A stretch of 59,465 nucleotides of DNA from Candidatus Heimdallarchaeota archaeon LC_3 (GCA_001940645.1 MDVS01000046.1:1-59465); one strand, 5' to 3'. Positions 16,164 to 26,007 are shown, counted from the stretch's first letter. Program-made: numbers and translations. The notes: generated by a model not told the origin, from the sequence alone.

Positions 16164-19100
16164 ATGTTGGAGTCCAGTAAAGTGTTTAAGACTACTATTT
16201 TGGGAACATTAATTATAATTATTTTTTGTATAGGTCCTGTTGCTTCCACGAACATTAACGATAATCCAGTTTATAAAATAGATTCTACGAAAATTAATAA
16301 TAAAGTAACAACTGGAATTCTATCTGAGGAGAAATTGGAATCAGAAGGTAGAAATGCTCAAAGTAACATACCTAGTCAGACTCCAGATAAATTAAGTCTT
16401 TTCTCTTTGAATTCTGAGATATCTTCGTTTTCGAGAAATTTATCTATAGATGGGTTAGTAGAATACCTTGAGCAAGTTTATGAAGACTTACAATTCAGGG
16501 ATAGCCCAGGACCAGATCTTAGCTATCACACTACAGTAGCAGCAATGCAATCACTAAGTATATTAAAAATGACTGGTTTAGAAGAATATATTATTCAAGA
16601 TGACTTTTCTACGAGAGATAGTGTAATTAAAAAGTTTAAATATGTAACTTCCCAAGGGTTAGATTGTAGAGGAACCTCAGCATCTGAAGATAAAGAATGC
16701 GGGTATGCTAATGAAAATAGCGTGAATCTACCAACACTTTCTGGTACTTTTGGTGCTATATTGAGTATCAAACTTATAGGAAACCCCGGGGATGAGCTTG
16801 GAACAAACAAAAAAGCTATAACAAACTGGTTGTTAAATGAAACCTTAATTTCAAACTCTACACATGTGTACTTTCAAGATCCCTCAATTGATTCAAATAC
16901 AACTTCAATTGTAAATACTTATTGGGGAATTTCTGCTTTAGAACTACTTGATTTTAATTTTACTACATCATTTACACAAAAAGTTACAGCTACATTACTG
17001 GATAATTGGAGAACTAGGAATGAAGTATCGTCCTTTTTTGATCGTGATGATGGAGTTTCATCACTTGTTAAAAATTACTATGGATTATCAATACTTCTAT
17101 CATTAAATAGAACGAATCCAGCTGGTTTTAATGAAACATTTTGGAATGAAATTACAAGCGAATTACCAAACTGGATAGCTAATTTTGAAACTTCATCTGG
17201 AATTTTTAGAGGAGGTTTCCAAAGCCCAGAAAGAAATACTCCAAATATTGAGGATACAGGAGCATCGCTAGCAATTTTAAATATCATTGGTAATTCGTGG
17301 TCTAAAATAAATTTGACTAATTCTGTTAATTTTATTCTTAATAATCAATTTGAAAATACGAATTCACCTTCACATGGTGGTTGGGGTTCTAATAACAATA
17401 CCTATGATTCAAGTAATCCGAAAGTTAATACAAGAAACACCTTTTACGCAGTTTTAGGCTTATATGCTAGTAATTACCTATCAAATATTACTGAAGTCAT
17501 TATTGAAACTTCATTTGGTAGATCTCAACAAGACCCTGATCTCATTAATCATATTGTTTCTGGAGAATCCTCAACAGTTTTCTTTTTGAAAGTTAAATTA
17601 TCAGATAAATACACTTATTCAAATTTAGAATTAAAGGATGTAACATTTTCTAATTGGACCATTACTCCTCCAAAAGGTGATATCCAAAATGGAGACGATT
17701 TTGAATATAAATATCTATTACAAGATAGCGATACTAATAATTGGACTTGGGGTAAGCATTTAGTTTCAGGTTCTTATAAACTAAAGAATTTTAACTTGTT
17801 ACCAGAAAAGTCTATTCATTTTATTTCAGAAGTTGTTGTTCAACCATTCTATAATGTCACACTACTGAACATAAATAATACTGTTAAACCCGGTACTAAT
17901 TTTACTGCTCAAATTATTCTAGATAATACAACATTAAATCCAAATGAACGGAATATCCAAAGCTTTGGTAATTTCACTATTGAATTATATTATCCAAATG
18001 GTTCATCTACTCCCGTTAAATACAATTCTTCAATAGAAATCAATAATAACACTTTGAACTATTGGTTTAATGATACAATTCCTGATAACGCACCATTAGG
18101 TATATACTACTACAATGTTAGTATTTTAAACGGTACTAAATTTGCTACAGTAAAATATGAAATTACTGTGAATGATGAAATTACTCTCAAATCTATTAAT
18201 GGGAAAATAGATGATAAAGATATAATTGTAACATTTCCAGGAGAAGAAATTAATTTTACACTAGATCTTTCGTATTCCAATAATAATATGTCTTCTCTGA
18301 CTGAAGCATATGTTTATTTTATCAATAATGTTACTCAGCAAAAATTATTCTCATCTGAATTAATCTACCAAAATGAAACATTATTCAGAACAAATACTTC
18401 AAGACTTGTTCCTAATCAATTGATTATGGGTTTTTATAACATATCAATTGATTTTGTCTGGAAATCAAAAATTGGGGATTTTAATTCTACTATTAGAAAT
18501 TCTACTTTACCGGTTATTGAAATCAGTGGAAATCCAACATTATCTTCAGATTTGTTTTTACCAGGCAAGGTTGTACAACTAGGTGATGATATTAATTTCA
18601 CTTCCAAATTAGTAGTAAATACAACAAGTTCAATTATTAGTATTGAAGAATCTTTTGAATTAGTTGGAAAAATTTATTATCAGACAGGGGAAGAATTAAT
18701 TCAAAAATTATCTTATGAATATCTTGGGAATGGTTATGGACGATTATTTGGGAAGATTATACCAAATCTAAGAATTACTTCTGGAAATGAATCAGATTAT
18801 TACCTTAAAGTCGAGGTCCTAATGAATTCTACCTTGGAAGTCGTTTCTGTTAAAAATGAGAAAGGAAATGATTATCAATTTGATTTTTCTTTACAGGCAG
18901 ATCTTAAACTTACTGGTGTAACGTTTATTCAAGGTAATTCCACCACCAATAAAGCCGTAACTCCAGTTCTTATAGTAAATTTCAATGTAACTAACATACT
19001 CAGCAACAAATTAGTAGGATTATTGGATTTAAATGGAACTTTTCAATTGAAAGGTGACAATATAACAAAAGCATTAGAAAATCCGATAGTCCCAATTGAA

Positions 19101-19352
19101 GGAAATGGTCTCTCCTCATATCAAATTCAAATACCTACTGAAAATCTCGAAATAGGGGTTTATAATATTAGTATTTTCACTGTTAAGGCTGTTGAGGGTC
19201 GAACATTTTTGGGTATGTTTGAAATAGAAATTATTCATGAAGTCCCTCCAACACCAACAGATTTTCCTATTGAAATAACTGTTATATTCATCTTATTAGT
19301 GATAGCTTTAATTGTTACCTTTTTGAGAGGAAAAATTATTAATAAGAATTAA
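16164..19352 (+). CDS. Large secreted/membrane-anchored surface protein with alpha/alpha-toroid domain
   Basis: A 1062-residue protein with an N-terminal hydrophobic signal at about 8-28 (TTILGTLIIIIFCIGPVAS) and a C-terminal membrane anchor at about 1034-1055 followed by a short basic tail. Residues ~90-430 resemble the alpha/alpha toroid of prenyltransferases and terpene cyclases: repeated helices with WGISALELLDF, YYGLSILLSL, EDTGASLAILNIIG and HGGWGSNNN-type motifs. Residues ~440-1020 look like several beta-sandwich domains with strand-rich repeats and many N-x-T/S sequons, so heavy N-glycosylation is likely. No proof of enzymatic activity is visible; a cell-surface binding or S-layer-associated role is inferred. 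ATG 16164 is the start; it appears monocistronic. Confidence 0.8.
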   Translation: MLESSKVFKTTILGTLIIIIFCIGPVASTNINDNPVYKIDSTKINNKVTTGILSEEKLESEGRNAQSNIPSQTPDKLSLFSLNSEISSFSRNLSIDGLVEYLEQVYEDLQFRDSPGPDLSYHTTVAAMQSLSILKMTGLEEYIIQDDFSTRDSVIKKFKYVTSQGLDCRGTSASEDKECGYANENSVNLPTLSGTFGAILSIKLIGNPGDELGTNKKAITNWLLNETLISNSTHVYFQDPSIDSNTTSIVNTYWGISALELLDFNFTTSFTQKVTATLLDNWRTRNEVSSFFDRDDGVSSLVKNYYGLSILLSLNRTNPAGFNETFWNEITSELPNWIANFETSSGIFRGGFQSPERNTPNIEDTGASLAILNIIGNSWSKINLTNSVNFILNNQFENTNSPSHGGWGSNNNTYDSSNPKVNTRNTFYAVLGLYASNYLSNITEVIIETSFGRSQQDPDLINHIVSGESSTVFFLKVKLSDKYTYSNLELKDVTFSNWTITPPKGDIQNGDDFEYKYLLQDSDTNNWTWGKHLVSGSYKLKNFNLLPEKSIHFISEVVVQPFYNVTLLNINNTVKPGTNFTAQIILDNTTLNPNERNIQSFGNFTIELYYPNGSSTPVKYNSSIEINNNTLNYWFNDTIPDNAPLGIYYYNVSILNGTKFATVKYEITVNDEITLKSINGKIDDKDIIVTFPGEEINFTLDLSYSNNNMSSLTEAYVYFINNVTQQKLFSSELIYQNETLFRTNTSRLVPNQLIMGFYNISIDFVWKSKIGDFNSTIRNSTLPVIEISGNPTLSSDLFLPGKVVQLGDDINFTSKLVVNTTSSIISIEESFELVGKIYYQTGEELIQKLSYEYLGNGYGRLFGKIIPNLRITSGNESDYYLKVEVLMNSTLEVVSVKNEKGNDYQFDFSLQADLKLTGVTFIQGNSTTNKAVTPVLIVNFNVTNILSNKLVGLLDLNGTFQLKGDNITKALENPIVPIEGNGLSSYQIQIPTENLEIGVYNISIFTVKAVEGRTFLGMFEIEIIHEVPPTPTDFPIEITVIFILLVIALIVTFLRGKIINKN

Positions 19353-19476
19353 ATTTAATATAATCATAACATATCCTCATAATTACTCTATAATTAAAGG
19401 AAAGCTAAGGATCATTTAACAAAATAGATAATAAACATCGTTTTATCTATTAATGCTTTATGGATGATAATTTTTT

Positions 19477-21198
19477 ATGTTAAAGAATCTAAATTTACTT
19501 TATGAAAATTATATTTATCAACCGGAAAATATTGAAAAAAATGCTTTATTTGAAAAATTTTGGGGAACGATCCCTAAAAAAATTAACCAGATTGAAAAAT
19601 TGATAATAAAATGTGGAATTCAGCAAAGAGCATCTGAAAAATTTAATATTGAAGAACAAGAAGAATTATTCAAAGTAATTCTTAATTTTCATAAAAAAAG
19701 TAAATTCCTAACACCACAAGTCAATGATCTGCTTGATAACTGGTTCGAATCAATTGGATCAGTGGAATGTGGGCATCAACCCATTTATTTAGGTGGTTCC
19801 AGCTTTTTATTCAATAAAATAACTTTTACCAGTTATTTGAGCTCAAATTCCTTTTCTAATTTCAAAATGTCACCAATTTTTTTTATAGGTGATCATGATG
19901 AAATGCAAAACGAACTTACTATTAGTAGATTGCCACAAGCTTATTCCCAAACAGGTTTAGAACTGAAATCTGAATATGAAGGAGAATTTGCATTTACTCC
20001 GATGCATAAATTACCAAAACCAAAAAAAAATTTATTGATTGATCATATAGACAAAATTAGAAGTAATTACCGAGAATTATTTAAATTTTCAAGAATAAAA
20101 CCAGAAAATCGCCCACTATTAGACGCTAGATTAGAAGAAATAATCGGAGTAATATATGAAAGCTATTTCAAGTCAGAAAATACTGTCAGTGATTGGATAA
20201 CGCAATTAATTGGTGATATATTTCTTTATAAAAATAAAATTCCTTTATTAATGGTAAAGGGATCTGATAAAAACCTTAAGAAATTAATATTACCTTATCT
20301 TGAAAATTTACTCTCAGAGGATAATAGAACAAGGCTTATTTCTACTTTAAATAGGTATAATGAAATAATTGAAGATTCTGGATATAAAGCTGGATTATCA
20401 ATCAGAGGAGAAGATTACGTACCTTTCTTTCTTGAATGTCCCAAAGATCCTACACGTGATCGAGTGAGGTTAACAACAAACGGATCAACACTAAATGGTA
20501 TCTGTCCAAAATGCAATGAAAAATATAGTATCTCTTACAACAAAGAAAATCCTGATTTAAGTGATTATTATGAATTTTTGTCTCCAAGGGTTGATTCAAG
20601 ATCTATTTCAGTAAATCAGTTACTTAAGACAAGAATTAGAGTAACAGGAGGAGGAGAAACAAATTACTATGCCCAAATTTTACCATACATAAGAAAATCA
20701 AAAATCAATCCTGTTCCGTTTATAATCAAGCATCCACGTGTTTATTATAACACTCCATGGGGAGAAAAAAAAGGAGAGGAAATTAAAAAAATGGATGATT
20801 CCATTAAAACCTTACATGAAAAAGAAAATTTTATCAGAATGGGCAAAATTTCTAAAACAAAAGACGAAGATGAGCTAAGAAATCTTATTAATGAAACAAA
20901 ATCTGCATTTAACGAAACTTTTAGAGAAATTGAGGCCCGTATTACTGAGATTGAAAAGAATGAATTGTTTAATAAAAATAGAAAATTAAAACAGACCCAT
21001 CAAATACTTAAACAGTATTTATCACTAATGTGGGGTCATTATACTTCTAATAAAAACGTCCAAGAAGTATCGTGGTTATGGGTAGATTTAGGAATTGTAA
21101 CTGGATTAAGAGATTTAACTGGATTTTATGAAAGATCATTAAAGCTAGAAATGCCTATTTCCCCGACATTATGGCTATCTTCTGGTAAATTTAACTAA
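19477..21198 (+). CDS. BshC-family (bacillithiol cysteine-adding enzyme-like) protein with zinc-knuckle insertion
   Basis: A 573-residue protein. The core motifs match BshC: CGHQPIYLGGSSFLFNKI (from residue 98, the GQQ/GHQP nucleotide-binding-like turn) and FFIGDHDEMQNEL (about 136-147, equivalent to the EDHD motif). The C-terminal part is a long coiled coil, also typical of BshC. In Bacilli, BshC adds cysteine to glucosaminyl-malate to make bacillithiol; no bshA or bshB homologue is in this window, so the thiol product is unknown. An insertion at about 320-350 carries CPKD and CPKC and may bind zinc; I do not recall this in bacterial BshC. The next gene, a geranylgeranyl reductase, follows after 43 bp. 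Confidence 0.75.
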   Translation: MLKNLNLLYENYIYQPENIEKNALFEKFWGTIPKKINQIEKLIIKCGIQQRASEKFNIEEQEELFKVILNFHKKSKFLTPQVNDLLDNWFESIGSVECGHQPIYLGGSSFLFNKITFTSYLSSNSFSNFKMSPIFFIGDHDEMQNELTISRLPQAYSQTGLELKSEYEGEFAFTPMHKLPKPKKNLLIDHIDKIRSNYRELFKFSRIKPENRPLLDARLEEIIGVIYESYFKSENTVSDWITQLIGDIFLYKNKIPLLMVKGSDKNLKKLILPYLENLLSEDNRTRLISTLNRYNEIIEDSGYKAGLSIRGEDYVPFFLECPKDPTRDRVRLTTNGSTLNGICPKCNEKYSISYNKENPDLSDYYEFLSPRVDSRSISVNQLLKTRIRVTGGGETNYYAQILPYIRKSKINPVPFIIKHPRVYYNTPWGEKKGEEIKKMDDSIKTLHEKENFIRMGKISKTKDEDELRNLINETKSAFNETFREIEARITEIEKNELFNKNRKLKQTHQILKQYLSLMWGHYTSNKNVQEVSWLWVDLGIVTGLRDLTGFYERSLKLEMPISPTLWLSSGKFN

Positions 21199-21241
21199 AA
21201 CATAATTTAATCATCTTTTATTTAAATATAAATCGATAAAA

Positions 21242-22480
21242 ATGACAACTACAGATGTTTTAGTTATTGGAGCTGGACCTGCTGGATCAATGGCAGCATT
21301 AGAAGCTGTACGAAGAAATGTAGATGTCATTATGCTAGAAGATCATCCAATTGTTGGTGATCCAAATCATTGTAGTGGATTGATAACTAAAAAAGGGATC
21401 GATAAGTTAAACGTTCCCTATCCCAATTCAATAATAGATAATTCGATAAGTTCTGTAAGTTTCTGGTCTCCTTCCAACCATAAATTTACCATAAACCGTC
21501 AAAAAAAAAGTGAATTACTTGTTTTTCAAAGAAATAATCTTGACAGAGTATTTGCAAGTTATGCTGAATTAAAAGGTGTTGAAATTAGATTAAACTCTAA
21601 AGTTACAAAACTAATAAGACGTAACGGAAAAATATCTGGTGTTAGAGTAAAAGAAAAACAAAATAGGACATATAATATAAATTCTAAAGTTGTTATCGAT
21701 GCTGAGGGATCTTATGCAAAATTTCTGCCAGAAGCAGGATTAAAACCTCCAAATTCCTCTTGGCGGATGCCTGCGATGCAATATGAACTTGATAATGTTC
21801 CTGATTTTCCAAGAGAATATTGTGAATTATATCATGGTTATCAATGGGCTCCTGGATATTTTGCTTGGATAATTCCTGCTTGTCAAGATGCAGTTAGAAT
21901 TGGTCTCGCTACTTGGCCAAGATTTAATACAAGTAAGCTTTTGAAAAAATTCTTTACTAAACATCCAATTGCTAAAAAATGGTTTAAAAAAGCTATTATA
22001 ACGAAAAAAAGAGGGGGAGTTATCGCAGCATGTGGACCAATATCTAAAACATGGGCCAAGGGTTTTTTAGCTGTAGGAGATGCAGCAGGACAAGTAAAAG
22101 CCACAACTGGTGGTGGTGTTAATATTGGAGGATATTGTGGAAGAATTGCTGGAGTAGTAGCGGCAAGAAATATTACCAAAAATATGCCATTAGAAAATTA
22201 TGACAGAAAATGGAAAAATGAATTCTATTCTGAACTTAAATTAATGGAATTCATTAGAAAAACTTTAAGTGGATTTTCAGATAAAACTTTAGATGTTTTA
22301 TTCAATTCAGCATCAAAATCATTTATTAGTAAAAAATTACAAAATACAAAAGATGTTGATTTACATGGATATGATTTGATTTTAGCTGCATTCACTCCAA
22401 AACTAATAAAAGCTGGGTTATCAACTAGCCCTGATGTTTTAATTAATATTATTAAGACTTTATCACGGAAAAATCAATAA
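21242..22480 (+). CDS. Geranylgeranyl reductase family FAD-dependent oxidoreductase
   Basis: A 412-residue flavoprotein that saturates isoprenoid double bonds, most likely of archaeal digeranylgeranyl phospholipids. The N-terminal Rossmann motif is VLVIGAGPAGSMAALEA, followed by HCSGLITKKGI near residue 45 with the Cys seen in this family. The middle has GYFAWIIP, matching the Y-x-W-x-F/I-P substrate motif, and the C-terminal FAD motif is AVGDAAGQVKATTGGGV near residues 278-294. Length agrees with archaeal digeranylgeranylglycerophospholipid reductases. It follows the BshC-like gene on the same strand and is convergent with the next gene, whose stop lies 12 bp away. Confidence 0.92.
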   Translation: MTTTDVLVIGAGPAGSMAALEAVRRNVDVIMLEDHPIVGDPNHCSGLITKKGIDKLNVPYPNSIIDNSISSVSFWSPSNHKFTINRQKKSELLVFQRNNLDRVFASYAELKGVEIRLNSKVTKLIRRNGKISGVRVKEKQNRTYNINSKVVIDAEGSYAKFLPEAGLKPPNSSWRMPAMQYELDNVPDFPREYCELYHGYQWAPGYFAWIIPACQDAVRIGLATWPRFNTSKLLKKFFTKHPIAKKWFKKAIITKKRGGVIAACGPISKTWAKGFLAVGDAAGQVKATTGGGVNIGGYCGRIAGVVAARNITKNMPLENYDRKWKNEFYSELKLMEFIRKTLSGFSDKTLDVLFNSASKSFISKKLQNTKDVDLHGYDLILAAFTPKLIKAGLSTSPDVLINIIKTLSRKNQ

Positions 22481-22492
22481 TACTTACTTATA

Positions 22493-23899
22493 TCATTTGG
22501 ATTCTTGAATAGTTGATTTTAATTTATCAACTTGGGATAGAAGATCTTGAATTATTTCACCGTTTTTCGATAAGAATTCATTTATTTCTATCTTAAAAGA
22601 AGTAATTGCTTCATCAGATGATTTTATGGCTGAAAGGAGTTTTTTCTCTTCATCTAACAAATTTCTGACATTTAATGAACTCAATGTAGATAAATTTGCC
22701 ATTGCTTTCTCAAAATCATCTGAACTGATATAATCACCAGTGGATGATAATAATTCTTGAATTGTATCTTTTAATGTAGCCTTGTGTTCATCTACAACTC
22801 CAGGAAACTGGTAGCTCTCAAATTCTTTCAATTTTACTAATAAATCAGATTCTAAATTCTTTAACTGCTCCCTTAACTGATCTCCTTTGCGAAATGTTCT
22901 TAATATTATAGAATAAGGACCCATTAAGAAACTTCTTCGATTTCCTAAAACATCATCAAATTGAACATTTCCTGAGAATTGGAATTCCTTTTCTTCGATT
23001 GATTGATCTTTGTTTGATGAAAATTCAAATTTCACTACTGATTGGTCATTTTTTTCTAATAATTGCACACGATCTGACGAATCATCACTAACTTTAGTTA
23101 TTCCTTCTGGTGTAACAAAATTAAGAATTGCATTTTTGATTTGACCTTCTCCTTGTTTTGAAATGGTAAATTGAATAGAGAATCGATCACCAAAAAGAGT
23201 GTCTTTAGGTATTAATGCATCTATTTGTAGAGAAGGTATCTTAACTGATTTAGAGAGCTTTTCTCTTGCTAAATTAAGAATTTCCATAATACCATCTCGA
23301 TATAATGAAGTAGTTTTAGCTTCAGCTAACAGATACATTTGTGCATATTGGTCTGCTTGTTGTAATGACTCAGTACTAAGCTCATTAATTGCCGAAACGA
23401 CAAAATGGGGAACCCACATAGATCCCGAGGCGGTTTTACCTTGCTGAATCAGAGTAGAATTATTAGATAAAAAGTTAGAATAGTATTCTTCTAATTCCCA
23501 GATGTCTTGGGTAAAAAAATTTAAAAGATTCGCTAAAGCAACAGCAGCAGCTCCTCGATCTATCTCCTTCCAAGTCATATATTCATCTGATAATGCTACA
23601 AGATTGTTTACTGAATTTTGGAACCAAGCATTATTTTCTTTTGTATTTTGGGGATAGAAATGCCTTGAAAGCATACCACCAAGATAAAATAAATGTGCAG
23701 ATTCTCTGAATTTGTTATTTGTTTTATAATTTTGAGCATTAGATTGTAATTCTCTTAATATTTGACTAAGTTTATTTGTTCTTTCAGCAGATGGAGATGT
23801 TTCAATTGCACTAATAAGATCTTTGGGATTCGCATCTTGAAAAGAAGAAGAAGACTTCCCCATTTTTTCTACAAGATCATTTATAACGTCTTTACTCAT
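22493..23899 (-). CDS. Hypothetical protein: helical solenoid, beta-sandwich, coiled coil
   Basis: A 468-residue soluble protein starting at ATG 23899. Three regions can be seen: a helical N-terminal half (about 1-215) with TPR-like helix pairs; a beta-rich segment (about 220-340) with alternating strands such as DRFSIQFTISKQGEG and SVVKFEFSSN, like an immunoglobulin or arrestin-type sandwich; and a long C-terminal coiled coil (about 345-468). No catalytic motif was seen. The combination recalls eukaryotic trafficking or tethering adaptors, but this is only architectural. No family was recognised. Confidence 0.75.
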   Translation of the reverse strand: MSKDVINDLVEKMGKSSSSFQDANPKDLISAIETSPSAERTNKLSQILRELQSNAQNYKTNNKFRESAHLFYLGGMLSRHFYPQNTKENNAWFQNSVNNLVALSDEYMTWKEIDRGAAAVALANLLNFFTQDIWELEEYYSNFLSNNSTLIQQGKTASGSMWVPHFVVSAINELSTESLQQADQYAQMYLLAEAKTTSLYRDGIMEILNLAREKLSKSVKIPSLQIDALIPKDTLFGDRFSIQFTISKQGEGQIKNAILNFVTPEGITKVSDDSSDRVQLLEKNDQSVVKFEFSSNKDQSIEEKEFQFSGNVQFDDVLGNRRSFLMGPYSIILRTFRKGDQLREQLKNLESDLLVKLKEFESYQFPGVVDEHKATLKDTIQELLSSTGDYISSDDFEKAMANLSTLSSLNVRNLLDEEKKLLSAIKSSDEAITSFKIEINEFLSKNGEIIQDLLSQVDKLKSTIQESK

Positions 23900-24061
23900 T
23901 TTTCATACCAGATGAAGAAGTAAAATTTATTTTGAATATTATAATATTAAGAATTAATAATTATATATTGAAGTGAGATTTCATTTATTTCTAATCTTAA
24001 AACGTTTTTCGAATTAGCTAGATTAATTATTAGTTGAATTTATTTAAGGATTAAAATATTC

Positions 24062-24562
24062 TTAAATAAACGTTGGAGAATAAATTACATATAACATATA
24101 ATAAACGATCAAACCAGATAATGCGCTCCACCACCATAGAATTATTCCTATTTTTCCTCTGAATCTGTGTTTATTTCGATAATTTCTATCAAATTTAAAT
24201 TTATCCCATTCTTTTTCCTCTTTATTATCAAATCTCTTAATTCCTGTAAAAGCTTGATAAAATGTTATTAAACCCATTACGGTTGAACCAATAATATGGA
24301 TAAGTAAGAATGGATAATATATTAATCCTGCTTCTGATGGACCACCAAAGGTTTTTACTCCATTTAAATAATAATTTGTTAAATAAAGAGTAAAAAATAC
24401 CCATAATAGAATTACTCCAAGTCCCATGAATACCAAGTGCAACAGAGGGCGACGTTTATATCTAAGATAATAAAATCCAATCGAACCAAAAATAGCAGAT
24501 AATTGGACAGCGATTAAGGCTAAATCACTAATTTCGCTCGCAAAAGTTCCAAAAAATCCCAT
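24062..24562 (-). CDS. DUF420 (YozB/CtaM-like) membrane protein
   Basis: A 166-residue protein with four to five membrane segments. It matches DUF420: RRPLLHLVFMGLG with a conserved His, LYLTNYYLNGVKTFGG, YYPFLLIHIIGST with a second His, HRFRGKIGIILWWWSALSG and a final YYMLYVIY. In Gram-positive bacteria the family (CtaM) is needed for maturation of heme-A-containing terminal oxidases, and it has heme-ligand-like His residues. That fits the heme A synthase at 57262-57762. I chose ATG 24562 over the GTG three codons upstream. It is likely a single gene; no oxidase subunit is in this window. Confidence 0.8.
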   Translation of the reverse strand: MGFFGTFASEISDLALIAVQLSAIFGSIGFYYLRYKRRPLLHLVFMGLGVILLWVFFTLYLTNYYLNGVKTFGGPSEAGLIYYPFLLIHIIGSTVMGLITFYQAFTGIKRFDNKEEKEWDKFKFDRNYRNKHRFRGKIGIILWWWSALSGLIVYYMLYVIYSPTFI

Positions 24563-24714
24563 ATTAATCACTTAACAACAATTACTAAATAATATACAGT
24601 TTCGATATTTATACTTTAAATATTTTAAAAAAAAAATCTAACAATTTTTTAATTAAATAAACTAATTGGTTTTAACTTAAAAAATATCGATTTTTTATTA
24701 ATTTCTGCTTTAAT

Positions 24715-26007
24715 TTAATCTAAAATGATGTACCAAGCTGCCTCAACATATAGTACATCTTTTGCGACCATATCACGTAATATTTTCTTTAAATTATCTT
24801 TAGACATTTTAGTCCCTTTCATCAGCATTCTAGCTTGTGCTTTAAGTCCCTCTCTTTTATTTAATATATCATATATCTTCTTTTCCTTTGTATTAAGTTT
24901 TTTTAGCCTTGTATCTAAAGGAACTTTAGATTTTTGAACAATTTTTTCATCAGGATCTTTCCTGATATACCAAGCTGCTTGAACATACAGAAATCCTTTA
25001 CTTACTAATGATCTTAATATATCTTTAATTTCAGCTTGTTCCATGTTAGCAAGTTCTTTTTTCAGCCCTTTACTTTGAACTTTTCTTTTGGGTTTTTTAT
25101 CGATTAAATTTAATACTAATTTTTCATTAGTTGTTGCTGTTTGTTGCTCATCTTTAACTGAAACAGGTGATTCTCTAGATTTTTCTATTTCTGAAGTAAT
25201 TGGCCTTTCTTCAACTTCATCCGTTGAAATTATTGAAGAAGTTTTCCTTTTCTTTTTCTTTCTTCCTTTTGTTTTAATTGTTCTTTCTATTTTATTCTCA
25301 AGATCTGGAATTGGAATGTCTTTCGATTCTATTTCTTCTTCTTTCATTGGAATTTTAGATGATATAGCTTCTGAAATAGTTTGAAAATCAGAAAGATCAG
25401 ATTCTGTCAAATCAGATTTTATTTCGGTCCTTTGACCTGAAATTGTTTCATTGGTTGTGGTAACACGACTTTTAGCTGGCCTTGTAACATAGCTTGAAGT
25501 TTTTGGTCTAATCTTTAAAGGATCAGCCGAAATAGCAATACTACTTGCTGGGTCTGGTTCATCATCTAATAAAATTAAAAGCCTACCTTCATCATTTGCA
25601 TAATATGTGTTAAAATCTTTTAAAAACAATGGATATAACCTATTAGAAGGAAATTTTCTTTTATTAAGTTGAATTCTAATCCTTCCGGTGTGTAATTCAG
25701 TTAATTCGATCTCAATTGGATTTAGTTGATCCAAAGATTTTGTTATTATTTCTTCAATCACATAATGACTAAGATTACCGGTCGCTTCGAATCTTACGGT
25801 TGTTATTTCACCTAAAAAATTAAGAATTAAACGAATTTGGGGAAGATTTGAAACCTTTTGTTCAGGAATTGCCTGTAATTGAAAACCAGCACTACTTCCG
25901 ATTTCTTTATATGAATAATTTTTTCCAATACGTGAGATTATATTTCTGAAAGTTTTTACATATTTAGATTCAATGATATTACTTAATTCAACATAAGAAC
26001 TACTCAT
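24715..26007 (-). CDS. Hypothetical protein with basic linker and duplicated C-terminal winged-helix-like units
   Basis: A 430-residue protein starting at ATG 26007. Residues ~1-150 look like a folded alpha/beta domain (strands such as QIRLILNFLGEITTVRFEAT and GRLLILLDDEPD). Residues ~155-310 are low-complexity, rich in Ser, Thr, Glu and Lys, including a run KGRKKKKRKTSS. The C-terminus holds two similar units: ILRSLVSKGFLYVQAAWYI and, about 80 residues later, ILRDMVAKDVLYVEAAWYI. Each ends a helical segment, as in winged-helix domains. DNA, RNA or protein binding is plausible. No family was recognised. Confidence 0.75.
   Translation of the reverse strand: MSSSYVELSNIIESKYVKTFRNIISRIGKNYSYKEIGSSAGFQLQAIPEQKVSNLPQIRLILNFLGEITTVRFEATGNLSHYVIEEIITKSLDQLNPIEIELTELHTGRIRIQLNKRKFPSNRLYPLFLKDFNTYYANDEGRLLILLDDEPDPASSIAISADPLKIRPKTSSYVTRPAKSRVTTTNETISGQRTEIKSDLTESDLSDFQTISEAISSKIPMKEEEIESKDIPIPDLENKIERTIKTKGRKKKKRKTSSIISTDEVEERPITSEIEKSRESPVSVKDEQQTATTNEKLVLNLIDKKPKRKVQSKGLKKELANMEQAEIKDILRSLVSKGFLYVQAAWYIRKDPDEKIVQKSKVPLDTRLKKLNTKEKKIYDILNKREGLKAQARMLMKGTKMSKDNLKKILRDMVAKDVLYVEAAWYIILD

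Noticed and set aside
21883..22179. 98-residue antisense frame inside the geranylgeranyl reductase gene
   Set aside because: Composition is that of a coding-strand shadow and there is no ribosome binding site or motif.
25088..25384. 98-residue antisense frame with hydrophobic residues opposite the basic linker
   Set aside because: Phe/Leu/Ser content is simply the complement of Lys/Glu/Asp-rich codons in the real gene.
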